A DNA stretch of 64,000 nt from Bacteroidales bacterium (lineage in GTDB: Bacteria; Bacteroidota; Bacteroidia; Bacteroidales; P3): contig JAGBOF010000007.1 of NCBI GenBank assembly GCA_017633985.1, positions 124,001 through 188,000 of the forward strand, given 5' to 3'. Below, piece by piece: positions 19,497 to 27,537 of the stretch (position 1 is the stretch's first letter; each line of letters starts with the position of its first letter). The notes below the pieces were generated by a model that did no database searches, was not told the origin of the DNA, and was given only the letters and a program-made list of their open reading frames with translations. The position numbers and the translations under genes are program-made.

Positions 19497-20453
19497 TTAA
19501 TGTTTAAACAACCTTCCCTGATAGGTATTTGCTTCTTTCATCTTTTGTTCTATCGTCTGAACGATTTGTTCATTGCGTATTTTGCCCCAACTCTCCCCTA
19601 TGTTATAACGCGGAGGCACTTCAGAAGCAAATCTTTCTATAATAATATGCGGATCCAATCTTTCCAAAAACTGAATAATAAATGCAGTATATTCCTCAAA
19701 CGTAAAAAATCGGTATTTATCCTTGTTTTTCAAATAATCCTCTTTCATAATGGTATTATCCAGAATCTGCAGTTGATGGAACTTCAGATTGTCAACAGGA
19801 ATTGATGACAGAATATCCGCTTGTTTTAACATATCTTCTTTTGTCTCCCAAGGAAATCCGAAAATTATGTGTCCGCCTGTTTCCAATCCCCGTTTACGGG
19901 CTTCTTCCAATGCCTTAACGGTACAATCAAACGTATGTCCGCGGTTAATTTGTTTTAAAGTAGTATCATAACAAGACTCAATCCCATATTCTATAACTAT
20001 GTGGTATTTTTCATTCAAACTTGCCAGATAATCCAATTTCTTATCATCCACACAATCGGGACGGGTACCGATAACCAACCCTACAATCTGCGGATGAGAC
20101 AAGGCTTCTTCGTATCTTTGCTTAAGAACATCAAGCGGTGCGTAAGTATTGGAATAAGGCTGGAAGTAAGCAAGGTATTTCTGCACTTTCTTGTAACGCC
20201 ATGAGTGAAACTTTATTCCCTCCTCTATCTGAATGCTGATACTTTCAAATCTGCGGCAATAAGACGGATTGAAAGCATCGTTGGAGCAAAACGTACAACC
20301 GCCTAAAGACAATGTGCCGTCTCTGTTGGGACATGTAAATCCACCGTCTATTGATAATTTTTGGATACGTTGCCCGAATCTTTTTTGCATATAATTGGAA
20401 TATGCATTAAACGGGCGGTCGCTCTGCCAAGGATATGAATTACTCGCCGTCAT
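19497..20453 (-). CDS. TIGR01212-type radical SAM protein (YhcC-like)
   Basis: 318-aa radical SAM enzyme. The cluster motif is CPNRDGTLSLGGCTFC, the long-spaced Cys pattern of the YhcC/Elp3-like group. It is followed by TRPDCVDDKKLDYLASL, EYGIESCYDTTLKQINRGH and GGHIIFGFPWETKEDML, the barrel strands that bind SAM. The substrate is not established for this family. Its start overlaps the end of the upstream CCG-domain gene by 14 bases, which indicates translational coupling. Confidence 0.92.
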   Translation of the reverse strand: MTASNSYPWQSDRPFNAYSNYMQKRFGQRIQKLSIDGGFTCPNRDGTLSLGGCTFCSNDAFNPSYCRRFESISIQIEEGIKFHSWRYKKVQKYLAYFQPYSNTYAPLDVLKQRYEEALSHPQIVGLVIGTRPDCVDDKKLDYLASLNEKYHIVIEYGIESCYDTTLKQINRGHTFDCTVKALEEARKRGLETGGHIIFGFPWETKEDMLKQADILSSIPVDNLKFHQLQILDNTIMKEDYLKNKDKYRFFTFEEYTAFIIQFLERLDPHIIIERFASEVPPRYNIGESWGKIRNEQIVQTIEQKMKEANTYQGRLFKH

Positions 20454-21183
20454 GATGTTTGGAAGAATAGCGTAAAAGCGAAACGATGTGGATAGTCTTC
20501 AAGTCAATATTATTTTTATCTATATAGTTCTGCAGTTTTAGCAAACAAGCCGTATCGGTGGATGTTATATATTGGGCACCTAACGATAACGCCAAATCCG
20601 TCTTTTGTTTAGCCAAACAATCACTCACGGGTTTATTGTAAATATCCAATCCCGAACCCCAACCGCAGCAAAATTCATTTCCCGGTTCATTAACCAATGT
20701 CAGACCTTTTACTTTCTGAAGAATCAACCGCGTTTCTTCTTCCAGATTATATTCATTAAGTGAATGACAGTTATTATGTAAAAACACTTTGAAAGGAAAT
20801 TCTGCACCCAAATCACAATCGGGGCGTACCGAATGGATGAATTCCGTAATGTCGGTTATGCGGCCGGCTAAAGATTTATGCGAATTATGGTTGGAAGTAT
20901 TATAAAAAAGATTTGCACATTTAGTTTTAATATATCCTATACAGGAAGCGGAACAACCCACAACGGTATTGGTTCCTTTAAAGTCCTCAATAAATTTCTC
21001 ACCCGTCAGTTTGGCCTGCTGCCAATTGCCGTTATCGTAAAGAATACGCCCGCAACAGGTTTGGTTCTCATTATAATTGGCTTTAAACCCCAAACTTTCC
21101 ACAAGGTCTATCAAATCAAAACCTATTTCAGGACAAAACTGATCGACACTGCAAGGTATAAATATATCAACTTCTTTATTCAT
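20440..21183 (-). CDS. CCG-domain (Fe-S) protein, LutA/YkgE-like
   Basis: Cysteine-rich protein of 247 aa with two CCG repeats: PENQTCCG within YNENQTCCGRILYDN, and EFCCGWGSGLDI near residue 175, with CSASCIGYIKTKC and HNNCHSL between. This is the LutA/GlpC-type heterodisulfide-reductase fold that carries an Fe-S cluster. In other bacteria LutA acts with LutB and LutC in lactate oxidation, but no lutB or lutC is adjacent here. I prefer the ATG at 21183 over an earlier in-frame start at 21210, because the homologous N-terminus begins near VDIFIPC. Confidence 0.88.
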   Translation of the reverse strand: MNKEVDIFIPCSVDQFCPEIGFDLIDLVESLGFKANYNENQTCCGRILYDNGNWQQAKLTGEKFIEDFKGTNTVVGCSASCIGYIKTKCANLFYNTSNHNSHKSLAGRITDITEFIHSVRPDCDLGAEFPFKVFLHNNCHSLNEYNLEEETRLILQKVKGLTLVNEPGNEFCCGWGSGLDIYNKPVSDCLAKQKTDLALSLGAQYITSTDTACLLKLQNYIDKNNIDLKTIHIVSLLRYSSKHHDGE

Positions 21184-21275
21184 TACTCTTTTTTCACGTA
21201 ATAATATCAAATATGCCGCAAAGTTAGTACAAATTTTCAGAAATTATGTAATTTTGCAATCTAAACAACAAATTT

Positions 21276-22370
21276 ATGCACAATTCTTTATTGATACAAG
21301 GGCTTTTTATGGCAGGATTCGTAGTTCTTATTTTAGGATTACTTGTAATGGATTTAGGCATTTTCGAGAAAAAAGACAGAATTGTGTCATTCAAACGCGC
21401 CTTATGCACTTCTTTGATTTGGATTGTGCTTGCCTGTTTGTTCGGGGTGGTGTTAAGATTTGCAGGTGAGCAAATGCACGGTATCGAGGACAAACTATCT
21501 TTAACCGAAATAGTGAATCAATATCATGGAAAGACTCTTGCTCAAAAGGTTGAAGCGGCTGATTACGAAAAAGCGTTGAATGCCTACCGTAAACAAAGCA
21601 CTCTGGAATATTTTACGGGTTATTTGATAGAGTATTCATTGAGTATAGACAATATTTTCGTAATGATTTTGATTTTTTCCTCGTTCGCAATTCCCCAAGA
21701 ATACTATAAACGCGTTTTGATGTGGGGAATATTGGGTGCAATGCTGATGAGGTTTATTTTTATCTTCGCTGCGGGAGCTTTGATAGCCAAATACGGATGG
21801 GTACTTCTGATTTTCGGGGTTTTTCTTATCTATTCGGCAATAAAGATGTTTGTCCAAAGGAACAAAAAAGAAGAAGTGCATCCCGAAAACAACCCCGTTG
21901 TCAAATTTTTTGCAAAAATATTTCCCGTAACCAATGAAATAAGGGATCATTCTTTCGTCCGCAGGATAAACGGTCATTGGGTTATCACACCGCTTTTGCT
22001 TTGTTTGATTGTAATTGAGTTCACCGACGTACTGTTTGCCGTAGACAGCATACCGGCTATATTTTCCGTAACCAAGGATCCGTACATCGTGTTTTTCTCC
22101 AATATCTTCGCTATTTTGGGATTGCGTTCTTTGTTCTTTTTAGTAAGCAGTATCATCCGCATGTTCCGTTTTCTGAAAACGGGATTAAGTTTCCTTTTGC
22201 TGTTTATAGGAATAAAAATGATATTGGAATGCGAACCGTTAAGCATTGATATTCCTGTCGGCGTATCCTTAATGATTATTCTTGCGGTATTGGGAATAAG
22301 TATATTGTTATCAGTAATTCTTCCCGACAAAGAGAGCAAAAAAGAAGCGGAACAACTTATTGAAAAATAA
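21276..22370 (+). CDS. TerC/Alx family membrane protein
   Basis: Integral inner-membrane protein of 364 aa with about nine hydrophobic segments. It has the family's acidic residues within membrane helices: VMDLGIFEKKD near the N-terminus, EYSLSIDNIFVMILIFSSF, and LIVIEFTDVLFAVDSIPAIFSVT. These match the TerC/Alx pattern of manganese or calcium efflux and pH-responsive transporters. The substrate is not certain. A TAATTTTG box at 21249-21256 is the likely -7 element. The gene faces the SpoIID-like gene across array D. Confidence 0.93.
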   Translation: MHNSLLIQGLFMAGFVVLILGLLVMDLGIFEKKDRIVSFKRALCTSLIWIVLACLFGVVLRFAGEQMHGIEDKLSLTEIVNQYHGKTLAQKVEAADYEKALNAYRKQSTLEYFTGYLIEYSLSIDNIFVMILIFSSFAIPQEYYKRVLMWGILGAMLMRFIFIFAAGALIAKYGWVLLIFGVFLIYSAIKMFVQRNKKEEVHPENNPVVKFFAKIFPVTNEIRDHSFVRRINGHWVITPLLLCLIVIEFTDVLFAVDSIPAIFSVTKDPYIVFFSNIFAILGLRSLFFLVSSIIRMFRFLKTGLSFLLLFIGIKMILECEPLSIDIPVGVSLMIILAVLGISILLSVILPDKESKKEAEQLIEK

Positions 22371-22385
22371 ATAAGCCTTCCCGCA

Positions 22386-22448
22386 AAAATAAAACAGCGT
22401 TTTAATAAAATAATACGGCGTTTTATTTTACTCAAACGCCGTATTATT
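22386..22448. repeat. 21-bp module array D (3 units)
   Basis: Three contiguous 21-bp units at 22386, 22407 and 22428. Unit 2 (AATACGGCGTTTTATT) and unit 3 (AAACGCCGTATTATT) are reverse complements over about 15 bases, so the RNA can form a hairpin followed by TTTTG. It sits between the convergent terC and spoIID-like genes and is a plausible bidirectional terminator. Confidence 0.88.
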
Positions 22449-22467
22449 TTTGCATTATGTAACTTGC

Positions 22468-23622
22468 TTACTCCTTGGAAGTTGTTTCCTTCAAAAGATT
22501 CTTTATTTTAACACCCTGATAATAGAATTCTATAACCTCCCAATACTCATAACCGTTTTCACACATATTTACCGCACCTTCCTGTGACATTCCAACTCCG
22601 TGACCGTACCCGTAACCTTTTAGTTTTACGTTACTGCCCCACGGTTCGGTTGAGAAAAAAGTACTTTTCAATTTAAAATCCCTGCGTATCTGCGTAAGAG
22701 GTATACCGAATATCTTACTTTTTCTGCCTTCAGCCTGCGAAAAATTCAGAAGTTCCCTTTTATTGTTGTAATCCTTCACATCCACACCGTTATTACGGAA
22801 ATAATTCAACCAATCCTTCTCTTTAATTTCTTTTTCCCACTTATAATTGGGTTGGTTTACCGAAAAAGAATCCTTTACGGAGCGTAAATACGGTATTTTA
22901 TTGCCCCATACGTCTTCCGAATTGACGGTTTGTCCGCCGCTGTTGGAGTGAAAAAGAGTTTCTATTATCTTTCCGTTTTCATCGACTATGACTTCACCCG
23001 CCGTTTGTGCCGCACCCTCTATACATTGTGTCTTATTGGCACGGGAAAGATACACTTGGCAATTCACGTCATCGCATAAATTATATCCGCCGTCCTTTAC
23101 GTGTTTGTTTATAAACCTGTTCATGTAACTGCGGCAACATACCGCCTGAACTTTGAAGAATTCTACGTTATCGCTTGCACCTCCCGCTTCGCTCTGTACT
23201 ACTCCCGCCAAATAATTATCCTCTGTCACTTCGTTGATAAGAAGCAAAAACTTCTTGTCCTTGGTTAATTTTACCGTAAGATTGTTATCGTACCGTCTGG
23301 CTTTCGCATTTGCAGGCGTTATCTGCAGAAAACATTTTATGTCCTGACTGGAAATTTTTACGGAATCGCGTTTAAACATCAGAGAGTCATTAACTGACAC
23401 CGATACCTTGCCCTCCGATACCGCCAAAGTGATTTTATCCTGCTTTTTTATCTTCAAAGATCCGTCCAAAAAATATGTTCCGAACGAGGAATTAACCGTA
23501 ACGGAAGAAATATTCACCGTTGAAAATATGCGTATACGCAAATCAGGCGTTTCTTCAGCCTTTATTTCATCGGTAAACGGCAGACTGAATGCAATAATCA
23601 ATAACAAAAATATTTTTTTCAT
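22468..23622 (-). CDS. SpoIID/LytB domain protein, exported
   Basis: 384 aa with signal peptide MKKIFLLLIIAFSLPFTDE. The SpoIID region (about 120-380) contains YLAGVVQSEAGGASDNVEFFKVQAVCCRSYM, FHSNSGGQTVNSEDVWG and YGHGVGMSQEGAVNM, the family's conserved segments. In Bacillus SpoIID is a lytic transglycosylase on denuded peptidoglycan, and the conserved Glu corresponds to the Glu in QSEAGG. Non-sporulating Bacteroidetes keep the domain, so a cell-wall role is likely. It follows rsgA by 52 bases on the same strand. Confidence 0.9.
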   Translation of the reverse strand: MKKIFLLLIIAFSLPFTDEIKAEETPDLRIRIFSTVNISSVTVNSSFGTYFLDGSLKIKKQDKITLAVSEGKVSVSVNDSLMFKRDSVKISSQDIKCFLQITPANAKARRYDNNLTVKLTKDKKFLLLINEVTEDNYLAGVVQSEAGGASDNVEFFKVQAVCCRSYMNRFINKHVKDGGYNLCDDVNCQVYLSRANKTQCIEGAAQTAGEVIVDENGKIIETLFHSNSGGQTVNSEDVWGNKIPYLRSVKDSFSVNQPNYKWEKEIKEKDWLNYFRNNGVDVKDYNNKRELLNFSQAEGRKSKIFGIPLTQIRRDFKLKSTFFSTEPWGSNVKLKGYGYGHGVGMSQEGAVNMCENGYEYWEVIEFYYQGVKIKNLLKETTSKE

Positions 23623-23674
23623 ATACTTAATGGTTGTTTACGGTTGTGTTAATCAATTAACCTTACACTAAATT

Positions 23675-24682
23675 CTATTCCAAAGGCGACATATCTTCGG
23701 CATTTAGCAATTTGATGTAATTATTATACCTTTGATAATGAATTTCACCTGTTTTGGCGGCTTTTTTTATCGCACAATGCGGCTCATGCGTATGCGTACA
23801 ATTATAATACTTGCAATCCTGCAATCTTTCTTTCATTTCAGGGAAATACAACGCCAACTCCTCCCGCTTAAAGTCCGCCATACCGAAAGATTTTATCCCC
23901 GGAGTGTCTATAATGTTTATATCGCCGTTTGTAAACATTGCCGCAAAGGTCGTAGTGTGCTTACCTTTAAGGTAAGTTGCCGAAATATCGGCTGTTTTCT
24001 GCTTCGCATCGGGACAAAACAGATTTATAAGCGAACTTTTACCCACACCGCTGTTGCCGGAGAACAAACAAATCTTTCCCGACATGTCTTTACGCAGTTT
24101 TTCAAGCCCCGTACCCGTTACGGCACTGGTCAAAAAGACGTTATAACCTATATTCTCGTAAATATCTATCAAAAAACCCGCATATTGCTGCGCCTGGGAG
24201 TCGTAAATATCCGTTTTGTTGATAATGATTGAGCAAGGCACGTTATAGGCATTGGCAGTTACCAAAAACCTGTCTATAAACATCGTATCGGTTTGCGGAT
24301 TTTTGCAACTGACAATCAGATATGCCATATCAATATTGGATGCTATTACACTGTACTGCTTTGACAGATTAACCGATTTGCGTATTATGCAGTTTTTACG
24401 GTCATCTATCCTGTCAATCTGCCCGTACTGGTTACCCTTCATGCAAACGAAATGAACCATATCGCCTACGGCAACGGGGTTAGTGGTCTTTATGCCCATA
24501 GTACGGAATTTGCCTTTAACCACACAGTTGAACGTTTGTCCGTCTTCGCATTTTACCGTATAAAACGAACCTGTTGAGGAAATGACACGTCCCGTATTTT
24601 CAATAACGGACACTTTTACGGAACTGTCTGCGTGTTTTGCCGCAGAGTTATCATTGATTGATATGTTTTTCTGATTGTCCAT
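23675..24682 (-). CDS. rsgA: Ribosome small-subunit-dependent GTPase A
   Basis: Circularly permuted GTPase acting late in 30S maturation. The 335-aa product has an OB-fold (GRVISSTGSFYTVKCEDG), G4 NKTD, G1 SGNSGVGKSSLIN, G3 DTPGIKSFG and the zinc site CKYYNCTHTHEPHC. The open frame continues upstream to 24859, but that part (about 28 residues) is only a translation of the tRNA gene, so the start at 24682 (MDNQKNISIND) is preferred. With no terminator between, rsgA is probably read through from the tRNA promoter at 24830-24860. Confidence 0.95.
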   Translation of the reverse strand: MDNQKNISINDNSAAKHADSSVKVSVIENTGRVISSTGSFYTVKCEDGQTFNCVVKGKFRTMGIKTTNPVAVGDMVHFVCMKGNQYGQIDRIDDRKNCIIRKSVNLSKQYSVIASNIDMAYLIVSCKNPQTDTMFIDRFLVTANAYNVPCSIIINKTDIYDSQAQQYAGFLIDIYENIGYNVFLTSAVTGTGLEKLRKDMSGKICLFSGNSGVGKSSLINLFCPDAKQKTADISATYLKGKHTTTFAAMFTNGDINIIDTPGIKSFGMADFKREELALYFPEMKERLQDCKYYNCTHTHEPHCAIKKAAKTGEIHYQRYNNYIKLLNAEDMSPLE

Positions 24683-24741
24683 AGGTCTCAAAGCAGATGA
24701 TTTGGTTTGCAGAATTACGATAAGCCTATATAAAAAGAAAG

Positions 24742-24813
24742 TAGCGGGGGCAGGATTCGAACCTACGACCTCCGGGTTATGAGCCCGGTGAGCTACCACT
24801 GCTCTACCCCGCA
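24742..24813 (-). tRNA. Initiator tRNA-Met (CAU)
   Basis: The minus strand folds into a complete 72-nt tRNA without encoded CCA. The D stem is GAGC/GCTC with the A11-U24 pair. The anticodon stem is CCGGG/CCCGG around the loop CTCATAA. The T stem is GTAGG/CCTGC with TTCGAAT. The three consecutive G-C pairs in the anticodon stem and the unpaired 1-72 position (T1 opposite T72) are initiator hallmarks, so this is the formylated start tRNA, not the elongator. It has a strong promoter just upstream. Confidence 0.95.
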
Positions 24814-24829
24814 TTCTGTTTTCAGTTTG

Positions 24830-24860
24830 CAAAGATACGCCGACTTTTTGACATAACAAA
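24830..24860 (-). promoter_or_regulatory. Promoter of initiator tRNA-Met and probably rsgA
   Basis: On the minus strand TTTG (24857-24860), a 19-base spacer and TATCTTTG (24830-24837) match the Bacteroidetes consensus exactly. The tRNA begins 17 bases further on. Confidence 0.8.
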
Positions 24861-24925
24861 ATTATTTTACAACTTTTTTATACGTCCGTTTATTTTTACA
24901 CCCCGCTTTCTCAATTTTTCATCAC

Positions 24926-25114
24926 TGCAATTTATTGCATCATTACATCATCTTACTGCATCATAACCGCAATTTATCGTATTACAATAACATCCTATTA
25001 CAACATCATAGCATCTTACCTCATCATAACTATATCTTACAGCACCATAACAGCAAATTATCGTATTAAAATAGCATCTTATCATATTAAAACTGCATCT
25101 TATTGCAATTATAA
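24926..25114. repeat. 21-bp module array K, CATCTTA type (9 units)
   Basis: Nine contiguous 21-bp units at 24926, 24947, 24968, 24989, 25010, 25031, 25052, 25073 and 25094, with no spacer. Units are degenerate around GCATCTTA..CATAA. The units at 24968 and 25052 are close copies (CAATTTATCGTATTACAAT versus CAAATTATCGTATTAAAAT) four periods apart. The stretch has no coding potential and no similarity to CRISPR architecture. It leads into the element at 25211. The 540-base gap between the tRNA and the AraC gene holds nothing else I can identify. Confidence 0.8.
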
Positions 25115-25210
25115 TGTAATAAATGGATATCTTTGCCTATTGTATAAAAATTTTTGCATACAAAAACACCGCCTTACTGCTTGTTTTTGCAGCCCTTTGC
25201 CGTTTCGTCG

Positions 25211-25316
25211 CCGCCCCGTGCGGAAATAATTTGAAAAAAACCCTTTTTTTTGCTCAAAAAAACTGTTTTTTCGGGTCAAAAAAAGGGTTTTTTTCAAATT
25301 ATTCTGCGATGGGGCA
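25211..25316. repeat. A7-NNN-T7 triple-hairpin element, copy 2
   Basis: About 106 bp from CCGCCCC to GGGGC. The flanks AATAATTTGAAAAAAACCC and GGGTTTTTTTCAAATTATT are exact reverse complements over at least 19 bases and continue through the T7/A7 tracts to about 26 bp. The whole element can fold into one long hairpin with a middle A7-CTG-T6 loop. It lies 84 bases past the stop of the minus-strand AraC gene at 25400. Confidence 0.82.
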
Positions 25317-25399
25317 AAAATAAAGTGCCTTAAGGCGTTGTTTCTGCACCTTAAGGCACCCGTAAAACTTATATTAATGCGTTAAAAACGCTGACAAGA

Positions 25400-26266
25400 T
25401 TACTTATTACGGAATTGCTTCGGAGTCATTTTCATGTTGTCGTAAAAGAAACGTCCGAATGATGTCTGGTTTTTGAATCCCACTTTATGGGAAATGATAC
25501 CTATGTTCAAAGTAGAGAACCTTAACAGGTATTTTGCTTTGATTAAACAAATGGCGTTAATGTTTTCCAATATTGATTTGCCGCTTACACGTTTTACAAC
25601 CTTGGATAAATGGTTCGGGGTGACGTTGAGTTTCTGTGCATAGTACTCTCTGCTGCGTACAATATCATCACTGGTCTTTACTATGTGCTTAAAGTCGTAG
25701 AACAATCGGTTGATATTCTTCACTTCCGGCTTTTCGCTCTGATGATAACGTATCATCTTCCTTATATACTCCAACAATGAACCGAGCAAATACTCTATCG
25801 ATAAATCTATTCTGCCTTCGTATAACTCCATTTGCTTATAAAGCAAATCATAATACTGACTGAATAATTTTTCTTCCCTGGTGCTGCATTCAAGAACATA
25901 TACTGATTCTTCTATTGGCATATTCTTGTCTTCCATATACACGTTTATGTCAATCACAGCCGTTGTATAGCTGTCTGATTTGGATACAAAAGAATATACG
26001 GTGTCTCTCGGAAGGACCATAATCATGCCTTGTTTTAAAGCATAGGTGATAAAATCTATTTCCATCACTGCAGTGCCCGCCGTAACGAATCTAACTTCGG
26101 GATTTGCCAGCTGGTAATGTTTATTTAACTCCATTTGATTCAAAATAGATGACGAATTCATCACCACGGATAGGTTGGACGAATAATAATTGAGACTGCT
26201 TTGTCCGATTAACTCCCTTATCGTAGGAGTGTCCATTGCTTTGATTTCTGTATTGTGCCTATTCAT
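25400..26266 (-). CDS. AraC-family transcription regulator
   Basis: 288 aa. The N-terminal ~170 residues form a ligand or dimerisation domain. The C-terminal domain has two helix-turn-helices: YYAQKLNVTPNHLSKVVKRVSGKSILENI, then LRFSTLNIGIISHKVGFKNQTSFGRFFYDNMKMTPKQFR, the typical AraC tail. The target is unknown. It is divergent from the pseudouridine synthase gene, with 124 bases between. A TAATTTTG box lies just upstream of its start. Confidence 0.92.
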   Translation of the reverse strand: MNRHNTEIKAMDTPTIRELIGQSSLNYYSSNLSVVMNSSSILNQMELNKHYQLANPEVRFVTAGTAVMEIDFITYALKQGMIMVLPRDTVYSFVSKSDSYTTAVIDINVYMEDKNMPIEESVYVLECSTREEKLFSQYYDLLYKQMELYEGRIDLSIEYLLGSLLEYIRKMIRYHQSEKPEVKNINRLFYDFKHIVKTSDDIVRSREYYAQKLNVTPNHLSKVVKRVSGKSILENINAICLIKAKYLLRFSTLNIGIISHKVGFKNQTSFGRFFYDNMKMTPKQFRNK

Positions 26267-26390
26267 TTCTTCATAATATCTGCGTGCAAAATTACTACAA
26301 TATTTTAAATTTGCGTATTGTTTTGCCGTAAAAATATAATATTACGTAAATTATTCGTAACTTTGCAGCGGATTTAATTTATATGTAATC

Positions 26391-27506
26391 ATGACAAGAG
26401 AAAGAGGAAACCACGGTTGGAACCGCAATGACAACCGTACAGACAACCGTCGCGACGACAGATATTCCCGTGACAGAAGAACGTTTAACGATGAGAATGA
26501 CTCATTTGATAACAACGAAAGACGCCCAAGACAAGGCGAAAGCAGATTTCACAAAGGCAGAGGCAAATCAGACAGATTTGAAAAACGTTTTGACAGAAAC
26601 AACAACGGCAAACGTTTTAACAGCCAAGAAGAAGAACGTCCGCAAAGAAGAAGACGTGCTTTTGAAGAATACAAACGTGAAAACGATCCGAGAAAACGCC
26701 CGAGAATAAAATACGATGACCAAGGCGGAAGAATATTCAGCGATAAAAAGAAAACGGCTCCTAATCAATTGCAGCCGAAAAAGGAAGATAAGGCGGTAAG
26801 ATTGAATAAATATATAGCAAATGCGGGTATTTGTTCAAGAAGGGAGGCTGATGTTTTGATAACTACGGGTGTTATAAAAGTAAACGGTGAGGTAGTTACG
26901 ACATTGGGCTATAAGGTTCAGCCAGGAGATGTTGTTAAATATAACGGAAGAACGCTTAAGGACGAAAGAAAGATATATATATTGCTTAATAAGCCTAAAG
27001 GATATATTACTACAAGTGATGATCCCCAGCAACGTAAGACGGTAATGGAATTGATTGACGGTGCGTGCAGGGAAAGAGTCTATCCGGTAGGACGTCTGGA
27101 CCGTATGACAACGGGGCTTTTGCTTCTTACCAACGACGGAGAGATGACTAAAAAACTCACTCACCCTAGTTACGGTGCACAAAAGGTTTATAATGCCGAA
27201 TTGGACCGTCCTTTATTGAAAGAAGATATTGACAAATTGCTTGAAGGCGTTGAATTGGAAGACGGAGAGATGAAAGCGGACGACGTCAATTGGCTTAACA
27301 ACGTTCCGATTGATAAAAAGAAAGTAGGCATCAGCATACATTCGGGAAAGAACCGCATAATAAGACGTTTGTTTGAGGCATTGGGTTACGAAGTTAAGAA
27401 ATTGGACCGCGTATATTTCGCAGGCCTTACAAAGAAAAACCTTTTACGCGGACAATACCGCTTCTTGGATGATAAGGAAATAGGATTTTTGCATATGCAA
27501 AAGTAA
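26391..27506 (+). CDS. RluB/RsuA-family pseudouridine synthase with long charged N-terminus
   Basis: 371 aa. The first ~135 residues are Arg/Asp/Asn-rich and disordered (NRNDNRTDNRRDDRYSRDRR). The S4 RNA-binding domain (VRLNKYIANAGICSRREADVLITTG) and the catalytic domain follow. The active-site Asp lies in PVGRLDRMTTGLLLLTNDGE. It modifies large-subunit rRNA, RluB being the closest functional match. Bacteroidetes RluB proteins commonly have such charged tails. A TAACTTTG box at 26358-26365 is the likely -7 element. Confidence 0.93.
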   Translation: MTRERGNHGWNRNDNRTDNRRDDRYSRDRRTFNDENDSFDNNERRPRQGESRFHKGRGKSDRFEKRFDRNNNGKRFNSQEEERPQRRRRAFEEYKRENDPRKRPRIKYDDQGGRIFSDKKKTAPNQLQPKKEDKAVRLNKYIANAGICSRREADVLITTGVIKVNGEVVTTLGYKVQPGDVVKYNGRTLKDERKIYILLNKPKGYITTSDDPQQRKTVMELIDGACRERVYPVGRLDRMTTGLLLLTNDGEMTKKLTHPSYGAQKVYNAELDRPLLKEDIDKLLEGVELEDGEMKADDVNWLNNVPIDKKKVGISIHSGKNRIIRRLFEALGYEVKKLDRVYFAGLTKKNLLRGQYRFLDDKEIGFLHMQK

Positions 27507-27537
27507 TACGGCTGACGTATAACAACTTTCCGCCGGT

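Noticed and set aside
24683..24859. 59-residue N-terminal extension of rsgA
   Set aside because: It is a translation of the initiator tRNA gene; RsgA homologues do not have it, and the ATG at 24682 is adequate.
24926..25114. CRISPR array
   Set aside because: Units are contiguous and degenerate; there are no unique spacers of constant length between identical repeats, and no cas genes are nearby. The same holds for the other arrays.
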